A stretch of 60,642 nt of DNA from Prosthecobacter debontii (GCA_945869675.1 CAMBPS010000011.1:1-60642), one strand, 5' to 3'; positions 33,427 through 42,050 are shown, counted from the stretch's first letter. The notes: generated by a model from the letters alone, not told the origin. Program-made: numbers and translations.

Positions 33427-33776
33427 GCGGTGAGCTTGGTGCGTAGAAAAGCTTTTAAATGACCAAGTGTCCGAATGTCATTCATCTCTTGATTGGCTAC
33501 CGTGATGCCCAGCACTTCCTCTGCCGTCATGACCACTTCAATCATACCAAAGGAGTCCATGCCGATGTCTTCCATAAGTCGGCAATCATCCGTGGCAGCA
33601 ACCATGCCTTCAGGCTTTGGCTTCGCCGCATCCCGCTGCAATACACCCAGAATGATAACGGGCAGCTCATCAAGATTCCGCGTCTCTTCAAAACGCAGGG
33701 CAGCTTCCAAGGTTTCATCGCTGCATCGTTTCAATGACTTAGCGATCTCCTGTTTTCGTTCTTCAGTTAGTGGCAT
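33423..33776 (-). CDS. Acyl carrier protein, cluster-dedicated
   Basis: A 117-aa carrier protein. The phosphopantetheine-binding serine is Ser-75 in MEDIGMDSFGMIEV. The core resembles ACP (about 35-115), with a 30-residue extra N-terminus that ordinary 77-80-aa ACP lacks. It lies 29 bp after the monooxygenase gene and overlaps the ketosynthase start (ATGA), so it likely serves that ketosynthase. It may hold the fatty acyl starter passed to the type III PKS, but direct transfer is an inference. Confidence 0.8.
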   Translation of the reverse strand: MPLTEERKQEIAKSLKRCSDETLEAALRFEETRNLDELPVIILGVLQRDAAKPKPEGMVAATDDCRLMEDIGMDSFGMIEVVMTAEEVLGITVANQEMNDIRTLGHLKAFLRTKLTA

Positions 33777-33805
33777 TTCATTGCTTAATTGGTTCTAGTG
33801 AAGAA

Positions 33806-34975
33806 TCAAACGATGTGAGTTCTTAAGCTGGACAGCGGCACTCGGTCCAGAGTGTTGAAGGGAATCGTGAGCATAGCGTAGAATGATCCTAGACGTTTCG
33901 TGATTGAGTCGCGGCTGAGAAGAAAACGCAGAAGGTGGTCTCGTAGTGCGGATTGAGGCCTGCCGCGTCTCGTGCCGAACCACATGCCCCATTCAGCGCG
34001 GACGATGGCGGCTTTCGCGGCCTTTTGCCGGAAGCGATTGTAGGCTGGCAGCAGGGAGGCTGGATCTGAGTGAGTTAGGATTTCAGCCAGGAATTCAGCG
34101 TCGGCAAAGCCTGTATTCATCCCCTGACCGCCGATCGGGCTCATGCCATGCGCGGCATCTCCACAGAGGATGATGCGGCCATCGTAGTAGCGGTCGCAAT
34201 TGAATCGACGAGGGGTGAAGGCACTCTCATTGATCTGATCTTCGACCGGCACCTGAATGCTGGTGCGCTGATGGATGAGCTCACTGATGCGGCCTGCGGG
34301 CGAGTCGCCAAGGGCTTTGTCTGTCTGCACGACCCAGCGCCTTTGGCCGCCAGGCAGCGGAAAAGACTCAACGGCACCCGTTGCGGTAAAGAAGAGATGG
34401 GCCGCATCTCCGAAGCCGCTGCGGTCGATGAAGTCGCCCATGATAAAGTGTGAGTCGTAGGTGTGGCTCGGAGCTCTCATGCCGATGCCTTCACGCACTC
34501 GACTTCGCCAGCCATCACAGGCGACGACATATTTCGCTGTCCACTCGCGCTTTTCTACACGCACAATGCAGTTATCCGTAAGCGACTGCACTTCATGGAC
34601 TTCACAGCCTGTTTCGATGAATTCAGCGCCAAGATGCTTTTGCAAAAGAGCCATCGTCGTGACCTGCGGCAGCGCTAGTACAAACGGATGCTGGTCTGGA
34701 ATCTGGCGAAAGGCCATGCAGCCGAGCAGCCCACTCTGACCGTGTACATAGCAGTCACTAACTTTGATTCCCGCGCTGATAAAGCTGTCTGTTAGGCCAA
34801 GCTTATTTAGGATCTGCAATGAGGGTGGCGTGATGCCGATGGCCGCTGAATGCGACTTGGGCCGAGCGCGTTTTTCTAGCACGCGAAAGCTCAAACCTTT
34901 TTGCTTAAGCAAGCAGGCCAGCAAAAGTCCTACAGGACCACCACCGACGATGAGCACATCAAAGTCCGTCTTCAT
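33806..34975 (-). CDS. FAD-dependent aromatic monooxygenase (PHBH/UbiH-like)
   Basis: A 389-aa flavoprotein. ATG 34975 overlaps the TGA of the polyketide synthase gene (ATGA). It starts DFDVLIVGGGPVGLLLACLL (FAD-binding GxGxxG), has DGWRSRVREG (DG motif) and GDAAHGMSPIGGQGMNTGF (second FAD motif). Enzymes of this group hydroxylate phenols; in the known Streptomyces srs gene set, such an enzyme turns an alkylresorcinol to a quinone. By analogy this one may hydroxylate the product of the neighbouring synthase. Confidence 0.85.
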   Translation of the reverse strand: MKTDFDVLIVGGGPVGLLLACLLKQKGLSFRVLEKRARPKSHSAAIGITPPSLQILNKLGLTDSFISAGIKVSDCYVHGQSGLLGCMAFRQIPDQHPFVLALPQVTTMALLQKHLGAEFIETGCEVHEVQSLTDNCIVRVEKREWTAKYVVACDGWRSRVREGIGMRAPSHTYDSHFIMGDFIDRSGFGDAAHLFFTATGAVESFPLPGGQRRWVVQTDKALGDSPAGRISELIHQRTSIQVPVEDQINESAFTPRRFNCDRYYDGRIILCGDAAHGMSPIGGQGMNTGFADAEFLAEILTHSDPASLLPAYNRFRQKAAKAAIVRAEWGMWFGTRRGRPQSALRDHLLRFLLSRDSITKRLGSFYAMLTIPFNTLDRVPLSSLRTHIV

Positions 34976-36090
34976 GCGAGCACCGCAGCATTGAAGACCC
35001 GCTCCAGCACAGCGGTCTCCACCGTGAGTCCGGGACCGAAAGCGATGGCGCATGTCGTGGCATGAGCTGTTTCTGCTTTATCAAGCATGGCTTTAAGGAC
35101 GAACATCACTGTCGGACTGCTCATGTTCCCATAATCACGCAAAACACCGCGAGAGATCTCCAACGCCTCTGGCTTCAAGGATAGGTGCTGCTCCACCTGA
35201 TCGAGAATGGCGCGCCCACCTGGATGAATCGCCCATTCGTCGATATCGCTGATCTGCATCTCGCGCTTCGCGAGGATACCACCGAGCATCTCACGAATAT
35301 TGCTACCGATGAGATCGGGCACATAGGCAGAAAGCACCATATTAAATCCATGATCTCCGATGTCCCAAGCCATGTGGGCTTCACTGGATGGAACAAGCGC
35401 TGAGTGAAAACCCTGCACTCGGTAAAAAGGCCGGTCTCCCACAGGTTCACGCGCACTGATGATTGCTGCGGCTGCACCATCTGCGAACAGCGCATTCGCA
35501 ACGATACTTTCTGGCTTGTCACTGACTTGAAGATGCAGGGTGCAAAGTTCTAGGCACATCACCAGCACCACAGCCTTTGGATTGGCCTCACAGAATTGCG
35601 CTGCCATACGCATGGCTGGAAAAGCTGCATAACAGCCCATAAAACCGATGGTGTAACGCTCGACATTTTCATTCAAACCCAGATCACGGATGATGTGATA
35701 ATCAGGCCCTGGATTAGCAAAGCCCGTGCAGGAAGCAAAGACGACATGCGTGATCTCCTCTTTAGCAAATTGCGGATACTCGACGAGGATCTTGCGAGCG
35801 AGCTTCACCGCAAGTTCGTGTGAAGCTTTGGCATAAAGTGCGTTTCGTTGACCTGTCGTGGGAGAATTGATTGTTCTGTCTGGCAGGGTGCGAAATAGAT
35901 CTCCGTCCTCTTTGTTAAAATCATCAATCACGCTGTGCCGAGTCTCAATCCCCGTCCGCTCATAGATCATCTCAACCAGACGTTTGGCCCGAGATTCCGT
36001 AACCCAGCCCTTCATGCGTTCGCATGAAAACTCATTGCTGTAAATGAACGGCGGCGTGTCTGTGGAGATATGGTGGATATAAGCCGGCAT
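34972..36090 (-). CDS. Type III polyketide synthase (chalcone synthase family)
   Basis: A 372-aa homodimeric synthase that extends an acyl starter with malonyl-CoA and cyclises the chain to a resorcinol or pyrone. The Cys-His-Asn triad is visible: Cys-153 (IGFMGCYAAFP), His-289 (WAIHPGGRAIL) and Asn-322 (YGNMSSPTV). Length matches the family. ATG 36090 is preferred, five bases after the YceI stop codon; TTG 36099 would overlap it. It is followed immediately by monooxygenase, ACP and ketosynthase genes. The starter chain length cannot be read from the sequence; alkylresorcinol or alkylpyrone is the most likely product class. Confidence 0.9.
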   Translation of the reverse strand: MPAYIHHISTDTPPFIYSNEFSCERMKGWVTESRAKRLVEMIYERTGIETRHSVIDDFNKEDGDLFRTLPDRTINSPTTGQRNALYAKASHELAVKLARKILVEYPQFAKEEITHVVFASCTGFANPGPDYHIIRDLGLNENVERYTIGFMGCYAAFPAMRMAAQFCEANPKAVVLVMCLELCTLHLQVSDKPESIVANALFADGAAAAIISAREPVGDRPFYRVQGFHSALVPSSEAHMAWDIGDHGFNMVLSAYVPDLIGSNIREMLGGILAKREMQISDIDEWAIHPGGRAILDQVEQHLSLKPEALEISRGVLRDYGNMSSPTVMFVLKAMLDKAETAHATTCAIAFGPGLTVETAVLERVFNAAVLA

Positions 36091-36095
36091 GAAGA

Positions 36096-36659
36096 TCAAT
36101 TCTGGGTTAATGTAACCGAGGCATGAACTTTGATGCTATCCCCTACTTTGATGAATAATAGCAGCGTCGGGACGCTAATGCCGCTGGCCTTCATCGAGAC
36201 AGAGAAGTCCAGATCAAAGGTGGCTTTACCACCAGTCAGCTTCCAGTTCGTGATGGTTGCTAAAACTTGTTGGGGTTTACCAAGCAGCGTTAGCGTCATC
36301 GGCAACTTAGTAGGCGTTTTGCCATCCCCCGCTATTTGATCCGCAGCAGCATCCATACTGGCATGGATCAAAGGATAATCCGTGACCTTCATGGCCTTGC
36401 GCATGTTTTCATCACGTTTGGCTTCCTCCGTATCCATCTTAATGGCCTCAACAGCCACGTCTGCCTTGATCCATACAGGCTTGCCAGCGGCATCGAGAGT
36501 GACTTTAGTCGCATAAGGTTTGGCGGAGACTTTCCCGCCCCATGCATGAAGGGTCGAAGTACCATCAAAGCTAATGTCCGCCTCGCCTGACCAGCCTTGG
36601 GTAGTTTCAGCAAAAGCGGAACAAGCTAGACCCAAGACAACCAACAGGGTGAATTTCAT
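36096..36659 (-). CDS. YceI family periplasmic protein
   Basis: A 187-aa protein with a signal peptide (MKFTLLVVLGLACSAFAE; ATG 36659). It then reads WSGEADISFDGTSTLHAWGG, the standard YceI opening, and ends with a beta strand (GDSIKVHASVTLTQN). YceI folds as a lipocalin-like barrel, and family members bind isoprenoid or quinone-type lipids. Its stop overlaps, or lies next to, the polyketide synthase start, so it may carry or store the lipid product in the periplasm; that link is inference. Confidence 0.85.
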   Translation of the reverse strand: MKFTLLVVLGLACSAFAETTQGWSGEADISFDGTSTLHAWGGKVSAKPYATKVTLDAAGKPVWIKADVAVEAIKMDTEEAKRDENMRKAMKVTDYPLIHASMDAAADQIAGDGKTPTKLPMTLTLLGKPQQVLATITNWKLTGGKATFDLDFSVSMKASGISVPTLLLFIKVGDSIKVHASVTLTQN

Positions 36660-36690
36660 GGCACGAGTAAGAAGAGGAGCTGCCCTGTTA

Positions 36691-39618
36691 CTACTGAAGA
36701 TTGAAGCCGCCGGAAAGAACGGCGGTCGCCGTAGCAGACTGTCCCTGAGTTGGAATTTGAGGTAACATAAAGTAACCCACGGCTTTATGACTTCCATTGC
36801 TCAATCGCACGACTTGGCCTTGGAAAGCTACCTTGGACCGAACCAAGGGCGGCGTGGAGGGTTCTGTCAGATTGAAACTACCTGCCACTGCTCCGGTCGC
36901 TACATTTAACGTGATAGCGACCTTGCCTGGGTTTACGGCATTCTTGAGATCGATCGTGTTGCTGTCAGTGAAAAGGAAGTTCATGTCAGGATCAGTGGCT
37001 GAGCTGGCAAGTCCACCATCCGTGAAACTCAAATTCACGCTCCCAGGATCTGGCAATCCCAGCACAATGCTGCCCTTGCTAGAAGTTGCCAAATAGCCGC
37101 CCTCTGCCTTCACATCCAATGGACCAAAAGTAGTGGCGTAAGCGCGTCCAACGATGGTCGGCTTAAACCATGACAAGGAACCACTGAGTAAATTGCCCGC
37201 GAACAGACCTCCAGCATCTTCCGTGAGCTTTAGGATACCCAAGATCGTGCCTCTGCCTTTGTAGAGCGGGGAGAAGGCGGTGAAGTCACCATTAGTAGCC
37301 AGGAATCCGGCGCTGGTGATGCTCTCGCCATCTGCCGTCTTACCGACCATGGTGACGCCACCAGAGGCACTCACATTAAGGGTCGCAAAACTGCTGCCTT
37401 GAGGAATCCCGATCACGCCCTGATTAAACCCATCAGCAAGATCAAGGGCCATGCTGTAATATCCCACCAATGAATCAGCTGGATTATCCAAGACATTCCA
37501 ACCCGAGCGCCAGCCGCTGAGCTGTGCCGCGCCATGGGAGCCGCTGATGGCACCCGTTGTGGGATTGATCGTCATCGCCAAAATCTGGCCGCCGAGCGGC
37601 AGCGAGATCTGCGGTGCACTCGAGGCCATGCGCCCTGTCGCCGCGTAGCTGGCGGCCGCCGCGCCACTGCCGGTGCCACCGACCAGTCTGACGGAGAAGC
37701 CACCATTCGATGTGGTGATCAGGGTTAGCGCTCCGCCGAGATTTTGATTGGCCGCAGGCAGGCGCTCCACCAGTCCAGTGAAGGTGCCGACGAAGCCTTT
37801 TGCCAAGGCCTTAACCGTAAGGCGTGTTTTCACCGCAGGGCTGGTGCCAGCCGTATTGGTGCCTCTCACCTGCACATTGAAGACGCCAGAGAATTCTGGA
37901 CTGCCAGTGATCACTCCAGTGCTCGCGTTGAAGGTCAAACCTTTCGGCAGACCGGTGATGGCGAAGGTTTTGGGGAAGTTTTGCGCGGTGACAGTGTGGT
38001 TGAATACCTCACCCACCGTGACCACCGGAAAAGTGATGGGATTGATGATCGGCCTGATGAAAGTGGCGGAAACAGGTAGCAGCAGCGATTTGGTCGCCAC
38101 GAAGGCATTGGAATCCGTGACACGCACGGTAATAGCAGCATTTCCAGCCGCTGTCGGCTTGCCGGAGAGCACGCCTTCAGGACTGAGTGTGATGCCAGCG
38201 GGAAGCGCGCCGCCTTGGACTAACCAAGAGTAGGGCTCTGCACCACCCGTGGCGGCCAGCGTGGCCGCGTAAGTCACGCCCTTCACAGCTGTAGGCAGCG
38301 TAGCGGTGGTGATGTCGAGATCACTGATGACGAGTTCAAAAACGCGGCTATCCGTCTTGTTGTCCTGATCCATGACCTGCACGGTAAATGTTCCGGTGCC
38401 ATTGCTGCCGCTGGTGCCAGAGATGACACCGAGTTCACTCAAAATAAGTCCGTCAGGCAGGTTGCCATTCGTCACGGTCCAAGTGTAGGGCCTGCGACCG
38501 CCAAAGGCGGCCAAGGTCGTGCTATACTCGATATTCGTCCGTGCTGGGGGCAGCAGGGCCACTGTTGAGATCGCGGGATCAGTCGGCTCAGTGACGGTGA
38601 TGGTAGCTGTTTGCGAGTCCGCACCTGTGGGATTAGAGGTGTTGGTTACCTTGACCCAGTAGCTGGTGGTCGCCAGCAACGCTGGCGTGGTGAAAAAGGC
38701 GGAATTGGTGCCGACGGGTGTGGTGGTGGTGCCGCTGTTACCCTGATACCATTGGTAGGTCAGCGGACCCGTGCCCACAGCGCTGACTGACAAGGTTGTC
38801 GTGGTGCCTATAAAAATGGAGTCAGACTGCGGTTGTGTGGTGATTGCCGCAGGCTGACGGACAGTGACCGTCGCCGTCGCCGAGTTGGCTCCACCAGGAT
38901 TACCGGCATTCGTGACCTTGACCCAATAACTGGTGGTCTCCAGGAGCGCTGGTGTCGTGAAGGAGGCTGCATTTGTGCCTACAGGCGTGCTGTCATCCCC
39001 GGTTAATCCTTGATACCACTGGTAAGTCAGCGGTGCCTCACCAGCAGCTACAACCGTTAGCGTCGTAGTTTGACCTCGGTTGATGGTGACCGGGCTGGGT
39101 GAAGTGATGATGGCAGCCACAGCGGGGGCAGAAACATTGATGGTGAAATTTTTCTGCACCACTTCGCCCCCAAAATCAGCATACCTCCAAGCTTGGACTG
39201 TAACAGATTTGCTTCCTACCTCTGATGTCGTGCCAGTGATGGCATTCACAATACCAGAAATGTTGGGCAGATCAAGACCTGCGGGCAGAGGCGTATTGGA
39301 CGCGATACTCCAAGATTGAGGTTCAGAAGGACTTCCAGTGACCAGAAACGTGGCTGAGAAAGGCTCACCAGCCACTACATTCAAAGATCCATTGGTCATG
39401 GTTAGTGTCGTAGCACCGGCCACACTGTCATAAGCGCCGAGACCAACGACGGTGGCGATGGCGAACTCTGCCGGGCCAAAAAAAGCAGCTGAGGCTGCTA
39501 GATTAAATTCCGCTGGCACAAGAAGCTGGGCTGCCGGTGTGCGCTGAAACAGCATCAGCAAGGAGCTGGCCCGTTTCAGCAGGCGTTTGCAATTTAACAG
39601 GAAGGTGGACGTGGTCAT
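36691..39618 (-). CDS. Large secreted Ig-repeat protein
   Basis: About 975 aa (ATG 39618; ATG 39627 is 9 bp upstream). The N-terminus holds a basic segment and a hydrophobic region, but a simple signal peptide is not evident. Two near-identical Ig-like domains with TYQWYQG and TTSYWVKVTN span about 170-335, then three further putative-Ig (He_PIG) domains with strings such as LPAGLDLPNISG and LPAGITLSPEGVLSG. The last 350 residues are a Gly/Ser/Thr-rich beta domain without a match that I know. A D-S-V-A-G-A-T sequence at about 67-73 resembles an FMN-attachment motif. It lies 42 bp behind the DUF4266 gene and 31 bp before yceI, so it is likely co-transcribed. Confidence 0.75.
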   Translation of the reverse strand: MTTSTFLLNCKRLLKRASSLLMLFQRTPAAQLLVPAEFNLAASAAFFGPAEFAIATVVGLGAYDSVAGATTLTMTNGSLNVVAGEPFSATFLVTGSPSEPQSWSIASNTPLPAGLDLPNISGIVNAITGTTSEVGSKSVTVQAWRYADFGGEVVQKNFTINVSAPAVAAIITSPSPVTINRGQTTTLTVVAAGEAPLTYQWYQGLTGDDSTPVGTNAASFTTPALLETTSYWVKVTNAGNPGGANSATATVTVRQPAAITTQPQSDSIFIGTTTTLSVSAVGTGPLTYQWYQGNSGTTTTPVGTNSAFFTTPALLATTSYWVKVTNTSNPTGADSQTATITVTEPTDPAISTVALLPPARTNIEYSTTLAAFGGRRPYTWTVTNGNLPDGLILSELGVISGTSGSNGTGTFTVQVMDQDNKTDSRVFELVISDLDITTATLPTAVKGVTYAATLAATGGAEPYSWLVQGGALPAGITLSPEGVLSGKPTAAGNAAITVRVTDSNAFVATKSLLLPVSATFIRPIINPITFPVVTVGEVFNHTVTAQNFPKTFAITGLPKGLTFNASTGVITGSPEFSGVFNVQVRGTNTAGTSPAVKTRLTVKALAKGFVGTFTGLVERLPAANQNLGGALTLITTSNGGFSVRLVGGTGSGAAAASYAATGRMASSAPQISLPLGGQILAMTINPTTGAISGSHGAAQLSGWRSGWNVLDNPADSLVGYYSMALDLADGFNQGVIGIPQGSSFATLNVSASGGVTMVGKTADGESITSAGFLATNGDFTAFSPLYKGRGTILGILKLTEDAGGLFAGNLLSGSLSWFKPTIVGRAYATTFGPLDVKAEGGYLATSSKGSIVLGLPDPGSVNLSFTDGGLASSATDPDMNFLFTDSNTIDLKNAVNPGKVAITLNVATGAVAGSFNLTEPSTPPLVRSKVAFQGQVVRLSNGSHKAVGYFMLPQIPTQGQSATATAVLSGGFNLQ

Positions 39619-39669
39619 GGGGTGCATTGGGCAGGATGGTTCATGGTTTTGTTGAAAATAAAGTTAGGC

Positions 39670-39894
39670 TCAGTTGCAGCCGCAGCCGCCGCCACCCACG
39701 CCACCGCCGCCAAAGGCGGCTTCGCGTGAAAAATAGGCGTGCTGGGTCATGGCCAGCAATAGAGGATCACGGCCTGCATCCATGAGTGGATTGGCCAGAT
39801 GACCGCGCTGATAGGGTTTCACGCGGACGAGTTTTTGAGAGCAACTGCTCAGCATCAAAGATGCGAGACAGGCGAGGGTGAGGATGGGTTTCAT
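39670..39894 (-). CDS. DUF4266 lipoprotein
   Basis: A 74-aa protein from ATG 39894. It has a lipoprotein signal (lipobox MLSSCS), then VKPYQRGHLANPLMDA...YFSREAAFGGGGVGGGGCGCN, a match to the DUF4266 family in which a Gly-rich tail ends in C-x-C. It sits between apbE and the Ig-protein gene, 28 bp after apbE. DUF4266, ApbE and DUF3570 genes recur together in Gram-negative bacteria; the function of DUF4266 itself is unknown. The paired cysteines could bind a metal or a cofactor. Confidence 0.85.
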   Translation of the reverse strand: MKPILTLACLASLMLSSCSQKLVRVKPYQRGHLANPLMDAGRDPLLLAMTQHAYFSREAAFGGGGVGGGGCGCN

Positions 39895-39922
39895 GGAATG
39901 GATGGTTTTTGGAAAATGTAGA

Positions 39923-40894
39923 TCAGGCGGCCTGGACCTGAAAGCGACGAAACTCCCGCGTGACATGAACGCCGCGGTCATCTTGGGCGCAGACTTCAAC
40001 ACCGGGTGCGTTATCGGCCATACGCAGCCCCTCGGCCAGACCCAGAACAAAAACGGTGGTGGAATAGATGCCCGCCAGAAGACAACTGGGTGCCAGCGCC
40101 GTCACTGCCCGCAGGCCATGCCGCACGGGCCAGCCGGTGCGGCGGTCCAGAATGTGACCGTACCGCACACCCTGATGTTCAAAGCGCCGTGCGTAATCAC
40201 CCGAGGCACAGACCGCAAAGCCAGAAACAGCCAGTCCACCGACACATTTATCCGTCTTCACACCGTCCTGAATGCCCACATGCCAAAAGGGATGCACACC
40301 ATTGCCACCAATGGCGAAGATGTCGCGTCCGAGATCGACCAGCGCGTCGGTGATGCCGAATTTTTTGGCGATGCCGATGACCTGATCGACGGCGTATTCC
40401 TTGCCAAAGCCGCCGAAGTCGAGGCCCATGCCTTCGCGCGGCAGGAAGATTTTCCCGCGCTTCCGCTGCACGTCCTTCCACTGGGAAAGAGACACCGCTC
40501 TGGCAACGTCTGAAGCATCCGGCAGGTGCTCATGCACCACCTTCCAGTCCCAGAGCAGGATCAGCGGCAGCGTGGCGGCATCCATCACACCATTCGTTAG
40601 CCCATGCATGGAATCGGCAAGGTTCAGCATCGTCTCCATCTCGGCATCCACGTTCACCCACTCGCGACCAGCGGCCTGGTTGATGCGGGAGACGAGAGAG
40701 TCGGGCTTGAAGCGGGAAAACCTCGCCTCAAACGCGCCCAGCCAGCCCAGCGCCTCCGCCACGAACTCCAGCGCCCGCTTTTGATCCGCCAGCCGGAACT
40801 GGATGGCGCAGTTCGTGCCCAGCGCGCGGAACGCGATGCTGCGCACGCCACGGACATCTGGGTCGATAGAGATCTGGTGGACAGGTTTCGACAT
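39923..40894 (-). CDS. ApbE family FAD:protein FMN transferase
   Basis: A 323-aa enzyme that splits FAD and attaches FMN to a Thr or Ser of a target protein. Family signatures are GMGLDFGGFGKEYAVD at about 163-178 and GHILDRRTGWPVRHG at about 252-266. No signal peptide or lipobox is present, although most bacterial ApbE proteins are exported; the frame cannot be extended because the upstream gene ends 10 bp before. It lies between the DUF3570 and DUF4266 genes. Possible targets in this operon are discussed in the findings. Confidence 0.88.
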   Translation of the reverse strand: MSKPVHQISIDPDVRGVRSIAFRALGTNCAIQFRLADQKRALEFVAEALGWLGAFEARFSRFKPDSLVSRINQAAGREWVNVDAEMETMLNLADSMHGLTNGVMDAATLPLILLWDWKVVHEHLPDASDVARAVSLSQWKDVQRKRGKIFLPREGMGLDFGGFGKEYAVDQVIGIAKKFGITDALVDLGRDIFAIGGNGVHPFWHVGIQDGVKTDKCVGGLAVSGFAVCASGDYARRFEHQGVRYGHILDRRTGWPVRHGLRAVTALAPSCLLAGIYSTTVFVLGLAEGLRMADNAPGVEVCAQDDRGVHVTREFRRFQVQAA

Positions 40895-40904
40895 GGAGCG
40901 GAAA

Positions 40905-42050
40905 TCAGAAAGTTAAGTTCAGACCAAAAGTCCACATAGCCGCCGTCACATAAGCCTCTGCGGGTGCCTGATCGCCACCCACACCGCTCATGTCGTAGTT
41001 CTCGTAGGCGAGTGAGAGCGCCATGTTTTCTGAAAATCGCCAGCGTGCCTTCACGCCCAGGCTCAACGTCGCCAGGGAGGAAAGGCGGTAGTCGGCGGAA
41101 TAATTGGGCCCGCTACCAGTCGGGAATTGCTGTGGTGTGCCGATATTCACCTCGTTGAGAGATTGATGGAAAAAATCTGCCGCCGTCTGTTGGTAATAGC
41201 GGAAGAAGGGCGTGATCTCGAACTTCTCAAAAAGACCCTGTCGCCACTCGATCTGAAAGCTCTGGGAAAAGACGCCGTAATCATCCTGGGAAAGCCGTAC
41301 CACGGCATCCAGCGCCGCGTGGGCTTTGTCGATGAATCGCGTGCCCTGAAGCTGAAAAACCCCGCGCACACGACTGGAAGGTCGGTTTTCCCGGTAAACT
41401 GCCGAAACCGGGATGCTGCCGACTCCGGGGATGTTCCGCAATTCATCACGCTGAATGACTTTGTATTGATCATTCAAATACCCCTCCGCATAACCGAGGG
41501 TCAGATTGGCACTGAGCAAAGTGTCGCGGTCAAGCACTTGGGAAAAACCAAAGAAGAGATCGTAACTCTTTTTATTCTGATCATCCGTGCCGATAACCCT
41601 GATGGTGTCGTTGAGGAAATTCAGGCCAAAACTCAGCGTCGTGTTTTTCTGGTTCAACTCCCATTTGTCACTCAAGGATAGGCCTTGCGAAAGGTAGTCA
41701 CTCTCCCGGCTGTGCGAGAGTTCCAGCTCCACACGATGATCGCCGATCTGCTGAGAAAGGGCTGCCAAAACGCCATTGCGCACGTCTTCAAGCTCGACCA
41801 AAAACGGCTGTGTTCCACCTGGCAGCGCACCCCAGGCTGTCGCACCAGCGATGGCATCACGCAGAAACTGAAAACGGAAACTCGTATCTTCGGAGAAAAA
41901 CATCTCGCCACGATAATAGTAGGACTCGACGAACATGCGCCCCCCGGACTCATCATAAGTCTGATAACTCGTATCAAACTTGAAGGCCTCCGCACCTGCC
42001 AAGGGCACAACAGGCATTAAAAGAGGCGCAAAGGCGATTTTGTTTTTCAT
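40905..42050 (-). CDS. DUF3570 protein, predicted outer-membrane beta-barrel
   Basis: A 381-aa protein. ATG 42050 gives a signal peptide (MKNKIAFAPLLMPVVPLAGAEA). The mature start FKFDTSYQTYDESGGRMFVES and its alternating aromatic beta strands up to the terminal FGLNLTF match the DUF3570 family, predicted as an outer-membrane barrel. Residues 65-71 read DAIAGAT, close to the ApbE FMN-attachment consensus. It is the first gene of a minus-strand run of eleven genes. The extended open frame to 42092 is a shadow. Function not established in any organism I know. Confidence 0.8.
   Translation of the reverse strand: MKNKIAFAPLLMPVVPLAGAEAFKFDTSYQTYDESGGRMFVESYYYRGEMFFSEDTSFRFQFLRDAIAGATAWGALPGGTQPFLVELEDVRNGVLAALSQQIGDHRVELELSHSRESDYLSQGLSLSDKWELNQKNTTLSFGLNFLNDTIRVIGTDDQNKKSYDLFFGFSQVLDRDTLLSANLTLGYAEGYLNDQYKVIQRDELRNIPGVGSIPVSAVYRENRPSSRVRGVFQLQGTRFIDKAHAALDAVVRLSQDDYGVFSQSFQIEWRQGLFEKFEITPFFRYYQQTAADFFHQSLNEVNIGTPQQFPTGSGPNYSADYRLSSLATLSLGVKARWRFSENMALSLAYENYDMSGVGGDQAPAEAYVTAAMWTFGLNLTF

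Noticed and set aside
37534..38233. Plus-strand open frames inside the large Ig-repeat gene
   Set aside because: They are antisense to strong, periodic Ig domains of the minus-strand gene and have no own features.
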